A stretch of DNA of 43,092 bases from Nitrospinota bacterium (GTDB lineage: Bacteria > 2-12-FULL-45-22 > JACOWJ01): the NCBI GenBank assembly GCA_016176845.1, contig JACOWJ010000030.1, positions 1-43,092 of the forward strand. Reading direction: 5' to 3'. Within the stretch, counting starts at the first letter, position 1. Each line of letters starts with the position of its first letter. The notes below the pieces were generated by a model. The model saw nothing but the letters and a program-made list of their open reading frames with translations. It ran no database searches and was not told the DNA's origin. A program made the position numbers and the translations under genes. Of this stretch, positions 26,298 through 35,914 are shown piece after piece.

Positions 26298-27932
26298 TCA
26301 GCCGAAGCCATTTTTCGTCTTGATAAATCCCTCCAACAGGCGCCCAAAGGCCATGCTTTCATCTTTCAGGAAAGGGAAGGAGAGGCAATAGCGGCCCTCT
26401 CCGGCCGTCACGATCTCTATCTGGTGCTTCCCTCCCCTCTTCTTGGGGCCACGGATGGTTGCCGGATGGCCCTCATCCTCTGGGCGCTCTTTCCGATTTT
26501 TTCGCCCATCCTGGAGCTCAAGAGCGCTGATGCTCTCATAAGGGATCTGCAAACTTTTCCCTTTCAAGACAAGGAACAACCCCTTTTCCCCCACGGCCAG
26601 GCCACAGCGGTAAGAGAAGGGCTCCAACCCCCTTTGCGAGATATCGGCCCTGACGGAGGTTCTCCAAAAGCGCCTCCGCGGGAATACCAACAGAAACCTG
26701 TCTTCCGCCCCCAGCCCATACCGGTTCACCCAGGCCTCCCTTCGGTCCAGGGGTCTCCTTCCTCTCTTCAACCTCCTTACCCCCAGCAGGAAGTCCCGGT
26801 TGAGCTTGTTGTTTCTCATCGAGATCTCCTGGCTCGATCGGCTTCCGGGGGGTTGGTCTTTGATGGGCCATCGGGGAGCCCGATCTCGACCCCCTGGCTC
26901 ACGGACGGTTGCGAAACCATCCGGAAGGCTTGCCTTGTTTGAAGGGACTTGAAGGGAAGGGAGACTTCCGGATGGATCGTTAAAGGCCTCTGCTTGCGGG
27001 GGGGCTTCTCCATTGGCCGGGGGAAGGGCGACCGGGCCGGTCGGGGGACCTTCTTCTGCTTCTCCCTCCGACCTGAGGAAGTGAAAGTAATGGTAGCCAT
27101 CTCCCGTTTGGTTCATGTCGGCACAAGCCCGGGAGATCTCCGCGAAGTCGATCTTCTTGGCATAGGAGCTATGGCCAACCACCAGGGCCAGGTCGGCGAC
27201 CGAGCAGATGACTCGGGGGCATCCCTGGGAGAAGCGATAGATCCCTTCGTAGGCGGTATCGCTAAAGATTTCTTTCCCTTCCAGGCCGGCCTTCCTCAGT
27301 CGGTGACGGATCAGGCCACGGGTATCCGGCAGGCTCAAGTTGCGGAGGAAAAATCGGACCGGAAGCCGCTGCCAAAACTCGGGCATTTGCCGAACCGGGG
27401 CCTCCAGGGGCTTCTGTCCCGAGAAGATGAAGCTCAGGAGGAAGGCATCGGCCACACAGAAGTTGAGCAGGATCCTTAGCTCCTGCAAGATATCGGGACG
27501 GTGGGCCAGCATCTGACCTTCATCTACGATCACGATGGACTTGTAGCCTTCCTCGTGAAGTTTTTGCAGATGAGAGCGCAGCAGGCTCAGGTTGCGGATC
27601 TTGTCCCCCGAGGCCCCGTCCACTCCGAACTGGCGGACGATCTCCTCGATCATCTGATTGGGAGTGAGGGTCGGATGATCGAGGAAGGCGACCCGGGTCT
27701 TCCCCGCCAGTTCCTTATGAAGGTCCTGGATCAGGCGGAGGAGGAGGCTGGTCTTCCCATCCCCGGCATTCTCCGAAACCAGGAGGGCCCCCCCCTTATT
27801 GCCATAGATCGTGTACTTCAGGCGCATCAGGCATTCCTGATGTTGGGCGCTCAAGTAAAGCATGGCGGGATCGGGAGTCATTGAGAAGGGAGATTTCGTC
27901 AGGCCCCAATAGGACAGGTAATCGGGAAGCAT
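26298..27932 (-). CDS. ExeA-like AAA+ ATPase with Pro-rich linker and extra C-terminal domain
   Basis: YWGLTKSPFSMTPDPAMLYLS..ALLVSENAGDGKTSLLLRL..SIVIVDEGQML; C-terminal GLAVGEKGLFLVLKGKSLQIPYESISALELQ. Confidence 0.8.
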   Translation of the reverse strand: MLPDYLSYWGLTKSPFSMTPDPAMLYLSAQHQECLMRLKYTIYGNKGGALLVSENAGDGKTSLLLRLIQDLHKELAGKTRVAFLDHPTLTPNQMIEEIVRQFGVDGASGDKIRNLSLLRSHLQKLHEEGYKSIVIVDEGQMLAHRPDILQELRILLNFCVADAFLLSFIFSGQKPLEAPVRQMPEFWQRLPVRFFLRNLSLPDTRGLIRHRLRKAGLEGKEIFSDTAYEGIYRFSQGCPRVICSVADLALVVGHSSYAKKIDFAEISRACADMNQTGDGYHYFHFLRSEGEAEEGPPTGPVALPPANGEAPPQAEAFNDPSGSLPSLQVPSNKASLPDGFATVREPGGRDRAPRWPIKDQPPGSRSSQEISMRNNKLNRDFLLGVRRLKRGRRPLDRREAWVNRYGLGAEDRFLLVFPRRRFWRTSVRADISQRGLEPFSYRCGLAVGEKGLFLVLKGKSLQIPYESISALELQDGRKNRKERPEDEGHPATIRGPKKRGGKHQIEIVTAGEGRYCLSFPFLKDESMAFGRLLEGFIKTKNGFG

Positions 27933-28084
27933 TTTGGCCTACTACGAGTGGGTCTTTATTAAATCGTTATGACCAAGCAAACCATCTGGGTTGGCAGTGT
28001 AACAGAAATAGGTGGCGGAATCAAGAGGTTTGAATTGACAAAGAGGCCCCTTTCAGTTAAGATGAGCAATCGCACTTATACCTT

Positions 28085-28104
28085 GATCGCATAGGAATTT
28101 CCAT
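28085..28104 (+). repeat. GATCGYATAGGAATTTCC family copy
   Basis: gatcgcataggaatttccat. Confidence 0.9.
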
Positions 28105-28157
28105 CTGGAACCCGATGAAAGCGAGACAAGAGTCGAAGGACAAGGGGGCGGGAGTGA

Positions 28158-28190
28158 CTATCCCCTGTCCCCTGTAACCTGTTCCCTAGC
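28158..28190. repeat. heptad array K (CCCTGTC)
   Basis: ATCCCCTGTCCCCTGTAACCTGTTCCCTAGC. Confidence 0.65.
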
Positions 28191-28226
28191 TTGAACCTAT
28201 CACTCCACCCCCGAACGGAGTTATCC

Positions 28227-29510
28227 ATGGGAATGACCATCACGGAAAAGATCCTGGCTGCTCACTGTGGCCTGCCGGAGGTCGTGCCGGGGCAGCTGAT
28301 CATGGCCCGGATCGACCTGGCCCTGGGCAGCGATGTCACCGCCCCCATTGCCATCGAGGAGTTCAACAAGGCCGGCGCCCGGCGGGTTTTCGACCGGAAG
28401 AAGATCGTCCTGCTCCCCGATCATTTTGCCCCCAACAAAGACGTGCAGTCGGCCCGCCAGTGTCAGGCGTTGCGCAAGTTCGCGCAAGAGCAAGAGCTGG
28501 AGCATTACTACGAGGTGGGCCGGGTCGGAATCGAGCATGCCTTCCTGCCCGAGCAGGGGTTGGTCCTGCCCGGCGACCTGGTGATCGGGGCCGACTCTCA
28601 CACTTGCACCTACGGGGCCCTGGGGGCCTTTGCGACCGGCGTGGGCAGCACCGACCTGGCGGCCGCCATGATCACCGGCGAGGCCTGGTTTAAGGTTCCC
28701 GAGTCGATCAAGTTTGTCTTCCGGGGCACGTTGCGGAAGTGGGTGACCGGCAAGGACCTGATCCTTTATACCATCGGCCGCATCGGGGTAGAAGGGGCGC
28801 GCTACCAGGCGATGGAGCTCTCCGGGCCGGTGATCGACCAATTGGGCATGGACGGGCGGTTCACCATGGCCAACATGGCGATCGAGGCGGGGGCCAAGAA
28901 CGGGATCTTCGCTCCAGACGAGGCCACGTTGGCGTACGTTCGGGGGCGGGCGCGTCGAGACTTCCAGTGCTTTCAGAGCGATGCGGACGCCACGTACTGC
29001 CAGATCCACGAGTTTGACGCGGGGGAGATCGAGCCGCAGGTGGCCTTCCCCCCGCTGCCCGAGAACTCCCGCCCCCTCAGCCAGGTGGGGGAGATCCCCA
29101 TCGACCAGGTGGTGATCGGTTCCTGCACCAACGGCCGCCTCTCCGACCTGGAGCAGGCTGCCCAGATCATGAGGGGCCATAAGGTTCACCAGAAGGTGCG
29201 GTTGATCGTCATCCCCGCCACGCAGGCCATCTACCTGGAGGCTCTAAAGCGGGGTTACCTGGAGGTCTTTCTGGAGGCCCAGGCGGTGATCAGCCCTCCC
29301 ACCTGCGGCCCTTGCCTGGGAGGGCATATGGGGGTGCTGGCCGAGGGAGAGCGGGCGGTGGCGACCACCAACCGCAACTTCGTGGGACGGATGGGCTCGC
29401 CCAAAAGCGAGATCTATCTGACCAACCCCGCCGTGGCGGCGGCTTCGGCCATCCTGGGCCGGATCGCCGGCCCCGACGCGCTGGCTCGCTCCGCGAGCAT
29501 TGGAAATTGA
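28227..29510 (+). CDS. leuC: 3-isopropylmalate dehydratase large subunit (aconitase family)
   Basis: [66 protein letters not shown]. Confidence 0.92.
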   Translation: MGMTITEKILAAHCGLPEVVPGQLIMARIDLALGSDVTAPIAIEEFNKAGARRVFDRKKIVLLPDHFAPNKDVQSARQCQALRKFAQEQELEHYYEVGRVGIEHAFLPEQGLVLPGDLVIGADSHTCTYGALGAFATGVGSTDLAAAMITGEAWFKVPESIKFVFRGTLRKWVTGKDLILYTIGRIGVEGARYQAMELSGPVIDQLGMDGRFTMANMAIEAGAKNGIFAPDEATLAYVRGRARRDFQCFQSDADATYCQIHEFDAGEIEPQVAFPPLPENSRPLSQVGEIPIDQVVIGSCTNGRLSDLEQAAQIMRGHKVHQKVRLIVIPATQAIYLEALKRGYLEVFLEAQAVISPPTCGPCLGGHMGVLAEGERAVATTNRNFVGRMGSPKSEIYLTNPAVAAASAILGRIAGPDALARSASIGN

Positions 29511-29676
29511 AAATTGGAAATTGGAAATTTTAAAATAACTCAAATTGCCACCTATCCATGGATGCTGGGTTTCAGCCGATTCGTTTACGGCAAAATGCGG
29601 ATTGGAAACATAGGTCGCAACTTGGGTTAAAATACATTTTGCAATTTCCAATTTCCAATTTGCATTTTCCAATTCC
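29498..29676. repeat. heptad hairpin L (ATTGGAA / AATTTCC), about 100-nt loop
   Basis: ATTGGAA ATTGAAA ATTGGAA ATTGGAA ... ATTTTGC AATTTCC AATTTCC AATTTGC ATTTTCC AATTCC. Confidence 0.9.
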
Positions 29677-29697
29677 CCGAAGGGGAAGGGAGGATTT

Positions 29698-30204
29698 GTG
29701 ACCGTCGTTTCGCTGATCCAGGGGCGAGCCTGGAGGCTGGGCCCCAATATCGATACCGATGCCATCCTGCCGGCCAACTATATGAATCTGACCGATCCCC
29801 AGGAGTTGGGCCGCCATTGCCTGGAGGGGCTCGATCCCGATTTCCCCCGCAAACTCCTGGCGGGAGACCTTCTGGTGGCGGGCAGCAATTTCGGTTGTGG
29901 CTCCTCCAGGGAACATGCGCCTCTGGCGATCAAGGCCGCCGGGGTTGGGGCGGTGGTCGCCGCCAGCTTTGCCCGCATCTTTTACCGCAATGCCCTTAAC
30001 ATCGGCCTGCCCATCGTCGAGTGCCCGGAGGTGGTCGAGGCCGTCTCCACCGGCGACCGGCTGAAAATCGACCTGGCTGCCGGCCTTCTCCTGCACCTGG
30101 AGAAGGGCACCAGCTATCGGCTCCCGCCCTTTCCCCCCTTCATGCAGGAGCTGATCGCGGTGGGGGGGCTGATGAACTATGTCATGAGGAGAACAAAGAG
30201 ATGA
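29698..30204 (+). CDS. leuD: 3-isopropylmalate dehydratase small subunit
   Basis: [60 protein letters not shown] start. Confidence 0.93.
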   Translation: MTVVSLIQGRAWRLGPNIDTDAILPANYMNLTDPQELGRHCLEGLDPDFPRKLLAGDLLVAGSNFGCGSSREHAPLAIKAAGVGAVVAASFARIFYRNALNIGLPIVECPEVVEAVSTGDRLKIDLAAGLLLHLEKGTSYRLPPFPPFMQELIAVGGLMNYVMRRTKR

Positions 30205-31280
30205 CCTATCCCGTTGCAGTCCTTCCCGGCGATGGCATCGGACACGAGGTGGTCCGGGAGGCGGTCGAGGTCCTGGAGGCCGTGGGGGAGCGGTTTGGCC
30301 TGAAGTGGGAGTTTCACGAGGCCTCCGTGGGGGGGCAGGCGATCGACCAGATGGGAATCCCTTTGCCCTCGGAGACACTGGAGCTTTGTGAGCGATCGGA
30401 GGCAGTTCTCCTGGGAGCGGTCGGAGGGCCCAAGTGGGACCAACTGGATTATGACATCCGGCCGGAGAGGGCCCTGCTGGGCCTGCGGAAGGAGCTGGGT
30501 CTTTACGCCAACCTGCGGCCCGTCCAACTGTCGTCTCCCTTGGCGGATGCCTCTCCCTTGAAGCGGGAGATCATCGAGGGATTGGATCTCGTGGTGGTGC
30601 GGGAGCTCACCGGCGGGATCTATTACGGGCAGCCCAAGGGAATCGAGCTCCTGGGAACGGAGGAACGGGGAATCAACACGCTGATCTACACCACCTCCGA
30701 GATCGAGCGGGTGGCCCGGCTGGCGTTCCAGCTGGCTGCCAAACGGCGAAAGAAATTGACCTCGGTGGACAAGGCAAATATCCTGGAGAGCAGCGTCCTG
30801 TGGCGGAAGGTGGTCATCCGGGTGGCGCAGGAGTTCCCCCAGGTGGAGCTTGCCCATATGCTGGTGGATAACTGCGCCATGCAGCTGATCCGAGACCCCC
30901 GGCAGTTCGATGTGATCTTGGCGGGGAACATGTTCGGCGACATTCTGAGCGATGAGGCCGCCATGCTCACCGGTTCGATCGGGATGTTGCCCTCGGCCAG
31001 CCTGGGGGGGCGAGTGGGGCTCTACGAGCCGGTTCATGGCTCCGCCCCCGACATCGCCGGGCAGGACCTGGCCAACCCGATCGCCACGATCTTGTCCGGG
31101 GCGATGATGCTCCGGTACTCCTTCAACCAGGAGTCCGCCGCCGAGGCGATCGAGCGGTCGGTCCTCCGGGTGCTGGAGGCGGGCTATCGAACCTCAGACA
31201 TTTACGAGGAAGGCAAGAGACGGGTGGGCACCGCAGAGATGGGCGACTTGATTGTCAGGGAAATCGAGGCCGGCGGTTAG
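30201..31280 (+). CDS. leuB: 3-isopropylmalate dehydrogenase
   Basis: [73 protein letters not shown] overlap with leuD. Confidence 0.95.
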   Translation: MTYPVAVLPGDGIGHEVVREAVEVLEAVGERFGLKWEFHEASVGGQAIDQMGIPLPSETLELCERSEAVLLGAVGGPKWDQLDYDIRPERALLGLRKELGLYANLRPVQLSSPLADASPLKREIIEGLDLVVVRELTGGIYYGQPKGIELLGTEERGINTLIYTTSEIERVARLAFQLAAKRRKKLTSVDKANILESSVLWRKVVIRVAQEFPQVELAHMLVDNCAMQLIRDPRQFDVILAGNMFGDILSDEAAMLTGSIGMLPSASLGGRVGLYEPVHGSAPDIAGQDLANPIATILSGAMMLRYSFNQESAAEAIERSVLRVLEAGYRTSDIYEEGKRRVGTAEMGDLIVREIEAGG

Positions 31281-31310
31281 GGCCTATAAAGAAGCGGGAG
31301 GATAGAAGCG

Positions 31311-32339
31311 TTGCGGAGAGACCAACTGACGGTGGCCGTGGCCGGTGCCACCGGGGCGGTGGGAAGGACGACATTGGCGATCCTGGAGGAAAGGGGTTTT
31401 CCCGTAGGGAGGTTGCTCCCCCTGGCCTCGGAGCGATCGGAGGGCAAGCGGATCCCCTTCAAGGGGGAGGAGATTTCGGTCCGGAAGTTGACCGAGAAGG
31501 CTTTCGCCGGGGTAGACCTCGCCTTCTTCGCGGCGGGGGCGTCCTGCAGTCGGGCATTCATTCCGGCAGCGATGGCCGCAGGGGCGGTGGTTATCGACAA
31601 GAGCAGCGCCTTCCGGCAAGACCCTGAGGTGCCTCTGGTGGTGCCCGAGGTGAACCCTCATGCCCTCCGCAGGCATAAGGGCCTCATTGCCACCCCCAAT
31701 TGCTCGACGATCCAGCTGGTGGTAGCTCTCCAGCCCTTGCACGAGGCTGCCCGGATCAAGCGGGTCGTGGTCTCTACCTACCAGTCCGTGGCCGGGGCCG
31801 GCCAGCAAGGGATCGCGGAGCTGCGCCGTCAGGCCTGGCAGGTGCTGAATGGGCAAGAGGTCTCCCCCGAGGTCTTCCCCCACCCCATCGCCTTCAACTG
31901 CCTTCCCCAGATCGACGCCTTCCTGGAGAACGGCTACACCAAGGAAGAGATGAAGATGACCTGGGAGACCCAGAAGATCATGGAGGACGAGAGCATCTCC
32001 GTCTCGGCCACCACGGTCCGGGTGCCCGTCTTTTACGGCCACTCCGAGTCGGTCAACCTCGAGACCGAGAGGAAGCTTTCCGCCCGAGAGGCCCAGGAGA
32101 TCCTCGCGCGGGCTCCAGGCGTGGTGGTGGTGGACGAACCTCGGGAGCACCGCTATCCGATGGCCATCCACTGCGCCGGTCAGGACCCCGTCTTCGTGGG
32201 CCGCATCCGGGAGGATCTGTCCGCCGAGAAAGCGCTTCATCTCTGGATCGTGGCCGACAGCTTGAGAAAAGGGGCAGCTCTCAACGCCGTCCAGATCGCG
32301 GAGCTACTGATCCATCCGAGCGGTCTAATGGAAGAGTAA
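31311..32339 (+). CDS. asd: aspartate-semialdehyde dehydrogenase
   Basis: TVAVAGATGAVGRTTLAILEERGFPV, TPNCSTIQLVVALQPLHEAARIKRVVVSTYQSVAGAG; TTG start. Confidence 0.93.
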   Translation: MRRDQLTVAVAGATGAVGRTTLAILEERGFPVGRLLPLASERSEGKRIPFKGEEISVRKLTEKAFAGVDLAFFAAGASCSRAFIPAAMAAGAVVIDKSSAFRQDPEVPLVVPEVNPHALRRHKGLIATPNCSTIQLVVALQPLHEAARIKRVVVSTYQSVAGAGQQGIAELRRQAWQVLNGQEVSPEVFPHPIAFNCLPQIDAFLENGYTKEEMKMTWETQKIMEDESISVSATTVRVPVFYGHSESVNLETERKLSAREAQEILARAPGVVVVDEPREHRYPMAIHCAGQDPVFVGRIREDLSAEKALHLWIVADSLRKGAALNAVQIAELLIHPSGLMEE

Positions 32340-32341
32340 GC

Positions 32342-32398
32342 GGTTAGGGATTCGGGGTTCGTTGAAACCGACCAGTCCCTGACCCCTAATCCCTGTCT
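32342..32398. repeat. heptad hairpin M (TTAGGGA, degenerate)
   Basis: TTAGGGA TTCGGGG TTCG ... GTCCCTG ACCCCTA ATCCCTG. Confidence 0.75.
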
Positions 32399-32417
32399 AT
32401 GCGGAGGAGGAAAAGCA

Positions 32418-32747
32418 ATGGAGGAGAAAGAGGCTTTAAAGAAACTGGATGCCATGGGAGAAGAGGAGATCCTCCAGCAATGGGAGAAGCTGGGCGTGGA
32501 AGATGAACGGATCATCCGGGTGGCGAAAAGGCTCCAAGAGCAGGTCCTTTTCACCTTCAACGAGATGACGGATTTCTACGCCAAAGCCCGGGAGGTCATC
32601 TCCCTGGAGGAGAAGCGAAGCTACCTGAAGTACATCGCCAAGTTGAAGGAGGAGCTCCAGGAGAACCAGGAGATCTTGGAGAAGATCCAGCAGCTGAAGC
32701 GGCTCGCGCGGATGAGGTCCGACAATCAGAAGGTTACCCGAGTTTAG
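32418..32747 (+). CDS. small coiled-coil hypothetical protein
   Basis: 109 aa E/K/L/Q-rich helical sequence; GGAGGAGG upstream. Confidence 0.6.
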   Translation: MEEKEALKKLDAMGEEEILQQWEKLGVEDERIIRVAKRLQEQVLFTFNEMTDFYAKAREVISLEEKRSYLKYIAKLKEELQENQEILEKIQQLKRLARMRSDNQKVTRV

Positions 32748-32806
32748 GAACCGCCAACGACTTACCCCGCTTATTTTTACCATTTTGAAGAGGAGCCGGT
32801 GCCGCC

Positions 32807-33913
32807 ATGTCCCCATCGGAAGAGAAAGCCGTTAAAACGAATTGTCCCCCGGAAGAACCCGACGTCTTCGATCTCTATCTGAACCCTCGCCGGCAACAAG
32901 CGGCTCGCGAAGGGCGCCCCTTCGAGGTGGATTTCGAGATTACCACCCAGTGCTTCGGTGCCTGCAAGATCTGCCATACCCACTCCTTTCCCGACAATTA
33001 CCGATCCCTACCGCTGGAGAAGATCCTCGAGGTGATCGACCAACTGGTCGAGCTCCAGATCAGCCAGGTCTGGTGGGAGGGGGGGGACCCCCTGATCCAT
33101 CCCGGCATCTTCGAGGCGGTTCGCTATGCGGCGAGCAAGGGGTTGAAGAATGCCATCTTCACCAGCGGCCTGCCTCTGACCAAGAGGATGTGCCAGCGAA
33201 TCCTCGACGATTTCTCCCGGAAGGAGATCAACCTGATCGGTGTCCACATCGATGCCCTAGATCCCGAGGTTTACAACCGGCTGCACTGGGATCCCAAGGG
33301 GCTGGAGAAGAAGGTCAAGGGGTACCAGACCCTGATGGAGGTGGGCTACCCCGCCGATCGAATCCTGCCCTGTCTGACCATGACGGCCCCGGCCCTGGAG
33401 GTGATCGAGGAGACCCTGGACTGGTATATCGACGAGATGGGGGCCAAGTTCGTGGAGATGACGGTATTCAAGCCCCACGGGTTTGGCGCGCAGAACCGCG
33501 AGCTGGAGCCGACCCTCTCGGGGCTGCGGCATGCCTTCGAATACCGGGCGAAGAAGCTCGGAAATCCGGCCTGGCTGCGGATGGGCACGACGGAATGTAG
33601 CTCCATCCGCTGCCAGACCAACTTCTACGTGGCCGCCGATGGCGCAGTCAAGCTCTGCCCCTGCATCCCCCCGGAGCTTTTCCCCCTGGGAAACGTTCAC
33701 CAGGAAACGCTGCCGGAGATCTTCCGCCGGCATGGCCCCCAGATTACCATGAACGATCTGAAGATCCAGGGACCATGCGGCGAGTGCGAGAACAACGCCG
33801 ACGGCGTCTGCCGCGGCTGCCGGGCGGCGGCCTATCACTATACCGGGGATTTCGAGGCCTCCGACCCCAAGTGCTGGCTCAACCCGGCGGCGAAGGAGAC
33901 CTATCTTCGGTAA
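32807..33913 (+). CDS. radical SAM protein with SPASM-like C-terminus
   Basis: FEITTQCFGACKICH (CxxxCxxC), WWEGGDPLIHPGI, C-terminal CxxC-rich CGECENNADGVCRGCRAAAYHYTGDFEASDPKCW. Confidence 0.88.
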   Translation: MSPSEEKAVKTNCPPEEPDVFDLYLNPRRQQAAREGRPFEVDFEITTQCFGACKICHTHSFPDNYRSLPLEKILEVIDQLVELQISQVWWEGGDPLIHPGIFEAVRYAASKGLKNAIFTSGLPLTKRMCQRILDDFSRKEINLIGVHIDALDPEVYNRLHWDPKGLEKKVKGYQTLMEVGYPADRILPCLTMTAPALEVIEETLDWYIDEMGAKFVEMTVFKPHGFGAQNRELEPTLSGLRHAFEYRAKKLGNPAWLRMGTTECSSIRCQTNFYVAADGAVKLCPCIPPELFPLGNVHQETLPEIFRRHGPQITMNDLKIQGPCGECENNADGVCRGCRAAAYHYTGDFEASDPKCWLNPAAKETYLR

Positions 33914-33943
33914 AACGAAATTACCCGGCTCGTTGGGCGCTAA

Positions 33944-34141
33944 CTACACCACTTCACGCTCCAAGACCAATATGGTCTCTCGTAGTTTGGCAACGCTTGG
34001 AGGAATGGCCTGTCGAAAACGCCAACCATCTTTTGCTTCTCGATTTAACACTTCTTCTAAGTCCTGGATATTTGGAGATGGGAATAGGATGCCGAATCTT
34101 GTTGATTTCACGGCGACAGCCTTATACTCATATTGTTTCAT
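33944..34141 (-). CDS. DUF4177-like small protein
   Basis: MKQYEYKAVAVKSTRFGILFPSPNIQDLEEVLNREAKDGWRFRQAIPPSVAKLRETILVLERE. Confidence 0.6.
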   Translation of the reverse strand: MKQYEYKAVAVKSTRFGILFPSPNIQDLEEVLNREAKDGWRFRQAIPPSVAKLRETILVLEREVV

Positions 34142-34999
34142 ATAAGGATCCCCTCTGTTAAATAGCGCAAAGAGCGGGAGAAGATTGGAGAGTCTCACGG
34201 ACTCTATTTGAGGCGCAGAATCCCATCCAAATTCCATCGGCAATTCATGGGGTTGCAACAGCCTTGGGCCTTCGGCGTCAGTCTTCCGGCAATTTGATCG
34301 TCAATCTCGTTTCCATTACCTTACCTCTTCGTACTGTCTGTACAGTGTTGATTGTATCACTAATCTCCGTTTAGAGAAAGACTTTTCTAATCGTTCAAGT
34401 GGGCCAGGAATCGGCCGATAGAACAGGAAAAAATTCCATTGGAGGATATCTCTCAGGCCCGGGGGTCATCCAGGAATTATCTTCCTATCATCGAGGGGGG
34501 GAGGTTGCGGCAGGACCTGTGGGAGACGTTCCTTTCGATGTCCCGGCTGTCCTTCATGGGGAAGGAGTCCGCCCGGCAACGATCGGTCCCACCCTCCGAG
34601 GCCGGCCCCTGGGTGATGCTGCATCGGGAGCTGGAGCTGCGGCAGTTCCTTGCCTGGGCTGCGGGCGGCTGGTGGGGACCGAAGTGGCCCGCCGGGGAGA
34701 GCCTACCCTGTGGGAGGTGGAACTGAAGAATGCCGGAAGGCACCACACCAACCTTTGATCAAAATGTCTACCACCAGGTACGTAGACATGGGAACGGGGG
34801 TGCGTCCTTTGATTGGGGAAACTCCCTGCCACCCGATGCCTCGAGGGGAAGGGCACCACCCAGGGGATCTCATCTTTGATCGGAGATGCGGGAATGGTCG
34901 CACCCGGGCATAAGATGAGCGATTGCGGATCATTCACGAAGGGTAAGTTGAGCCTAAGTGTTGTGGACCTAACATCTTTACCCACAGAAGGAGAAGCTT

Positions 35000-35686
35000 A
35001 TGGAGGTCAAGCGCACGGTCAAGGGAACAGGGCGGATGTTCGTGCTGGGTGTGGCTTTTTTTTCGGTGCTTCTTGTCGGGTGGGAGGGCCATGCCAGCGA
35101 TTTCTCCCCTCGGCGGTTGGATCGGTCGATCCGCCGCCTTCCCCCAAAGGTCCGGATCGGTCTTGAGATTGCTCTGTCGGATAAACTCTTCGGACAAGAC
35201 CCGGTCAAACTCCAGGCATTCCGGGACAAGCTCGAGGGCCTGGACCGGAGGGGGCTCGTCAAGGTCGGGCTGGGAAGTTACATCGTCAACGCCAACGGAG
35301 ACTGCAACGGCTGCCATACCTGGCTTCCGGGCAATACCAACTGGGCTCCGGGAGGCAACCCCTTCCAGGGACAGCCCAAGCACATCAACGTGGCGGGTTA
35401 CCTGGCGGGCGGCAGGGTTTTTCAGCTCCCTCCCCCTCCCAATGGCCCCGGCCCCGTTACTTCCCGCAACCTCACCCCGGACAAGGATGGCTTGCCAGCA
35501 GGGATGACGGAAAGGGAGTTCATCGAGCTGTTGCGGACGGGGAGGGAGGAAGACGAACCCGACAAGATCCTCCAGGTGATGCCCTGGCCGGTAATCGGGG
35601 AGATGACGAACGACGACCTGAAGGCGATTTATGCCTTCCTGAGCGTCATCCCCTGTGTGGAGAGCACAGGACACCTTTGCCAGTGA
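35000..35686 (+). CDS. secreted monoheme c-type cytochrome
   Basis: N-terminal signal-like hydrophobic segment; GDCNGCHTWLPG haem-binding CxxCH; TSRNLTPDKDG. Confidence 0.82.
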   Translation: MEVKRTVKGTGRMFVLGVAFFSVLLVGWEGHASDFSPRRLDRSIRRLPPKVRIGLEIALSDKLFGQDPVKLQAFRDKLEGLDRRGLVKVGLGSYIVNANGDCNGCHTWLPGNTNWAPGGNPFQGQPKHINVAGYLAGGRVFQLPPPPNGPGPVTSRNLTPDKDGLPAGMTEREFIELLRTGREEDEPDKILQVMPWPVIGEMTNDDLKAIYAFLSVIPCVESTGHLCQ

Positions 35687-35824
35687 GGGCTCAGTAAAAC
35701 TTCACAGGAAAGGTGTCCAAATTCGGGATTGCTTCGTCCCCTTCGCTGTGCTCTGGGTTTCGGCTCGCGGCGCTGCTCGCAATGAGAATCGAAGTCTGGA
35801 GACCTCGATGGATATATGGGGAGA

Positions 35825-35859
35825 GACAAGGAGGCCCTCGAATGAAGGGCCTCCTTGTC
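35825..35859. terminator. bidirectional terminator-like hairpin between convergent genes
   Basis: GACAAGGAGGCCCT-CGAATGA-AGGGCCTCCTTGTC perfect 14-bp stem; no T tract, so could be another structure. Confidence 0.5.
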
Positions 35860-35914
35860 CATGGGCTACGGCAGAGGTATCGTTTAACTGAGGCGTTTCA
35901 CCACGCCAGGCCCT

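Noticed and set aside
34399-34913. Cluster of small overlapping ORFs in both strands
   Set aside because: High GC gives several open frames; none has a clear family signature or ribosome-binding site. May be a decayed gene but not supportable.
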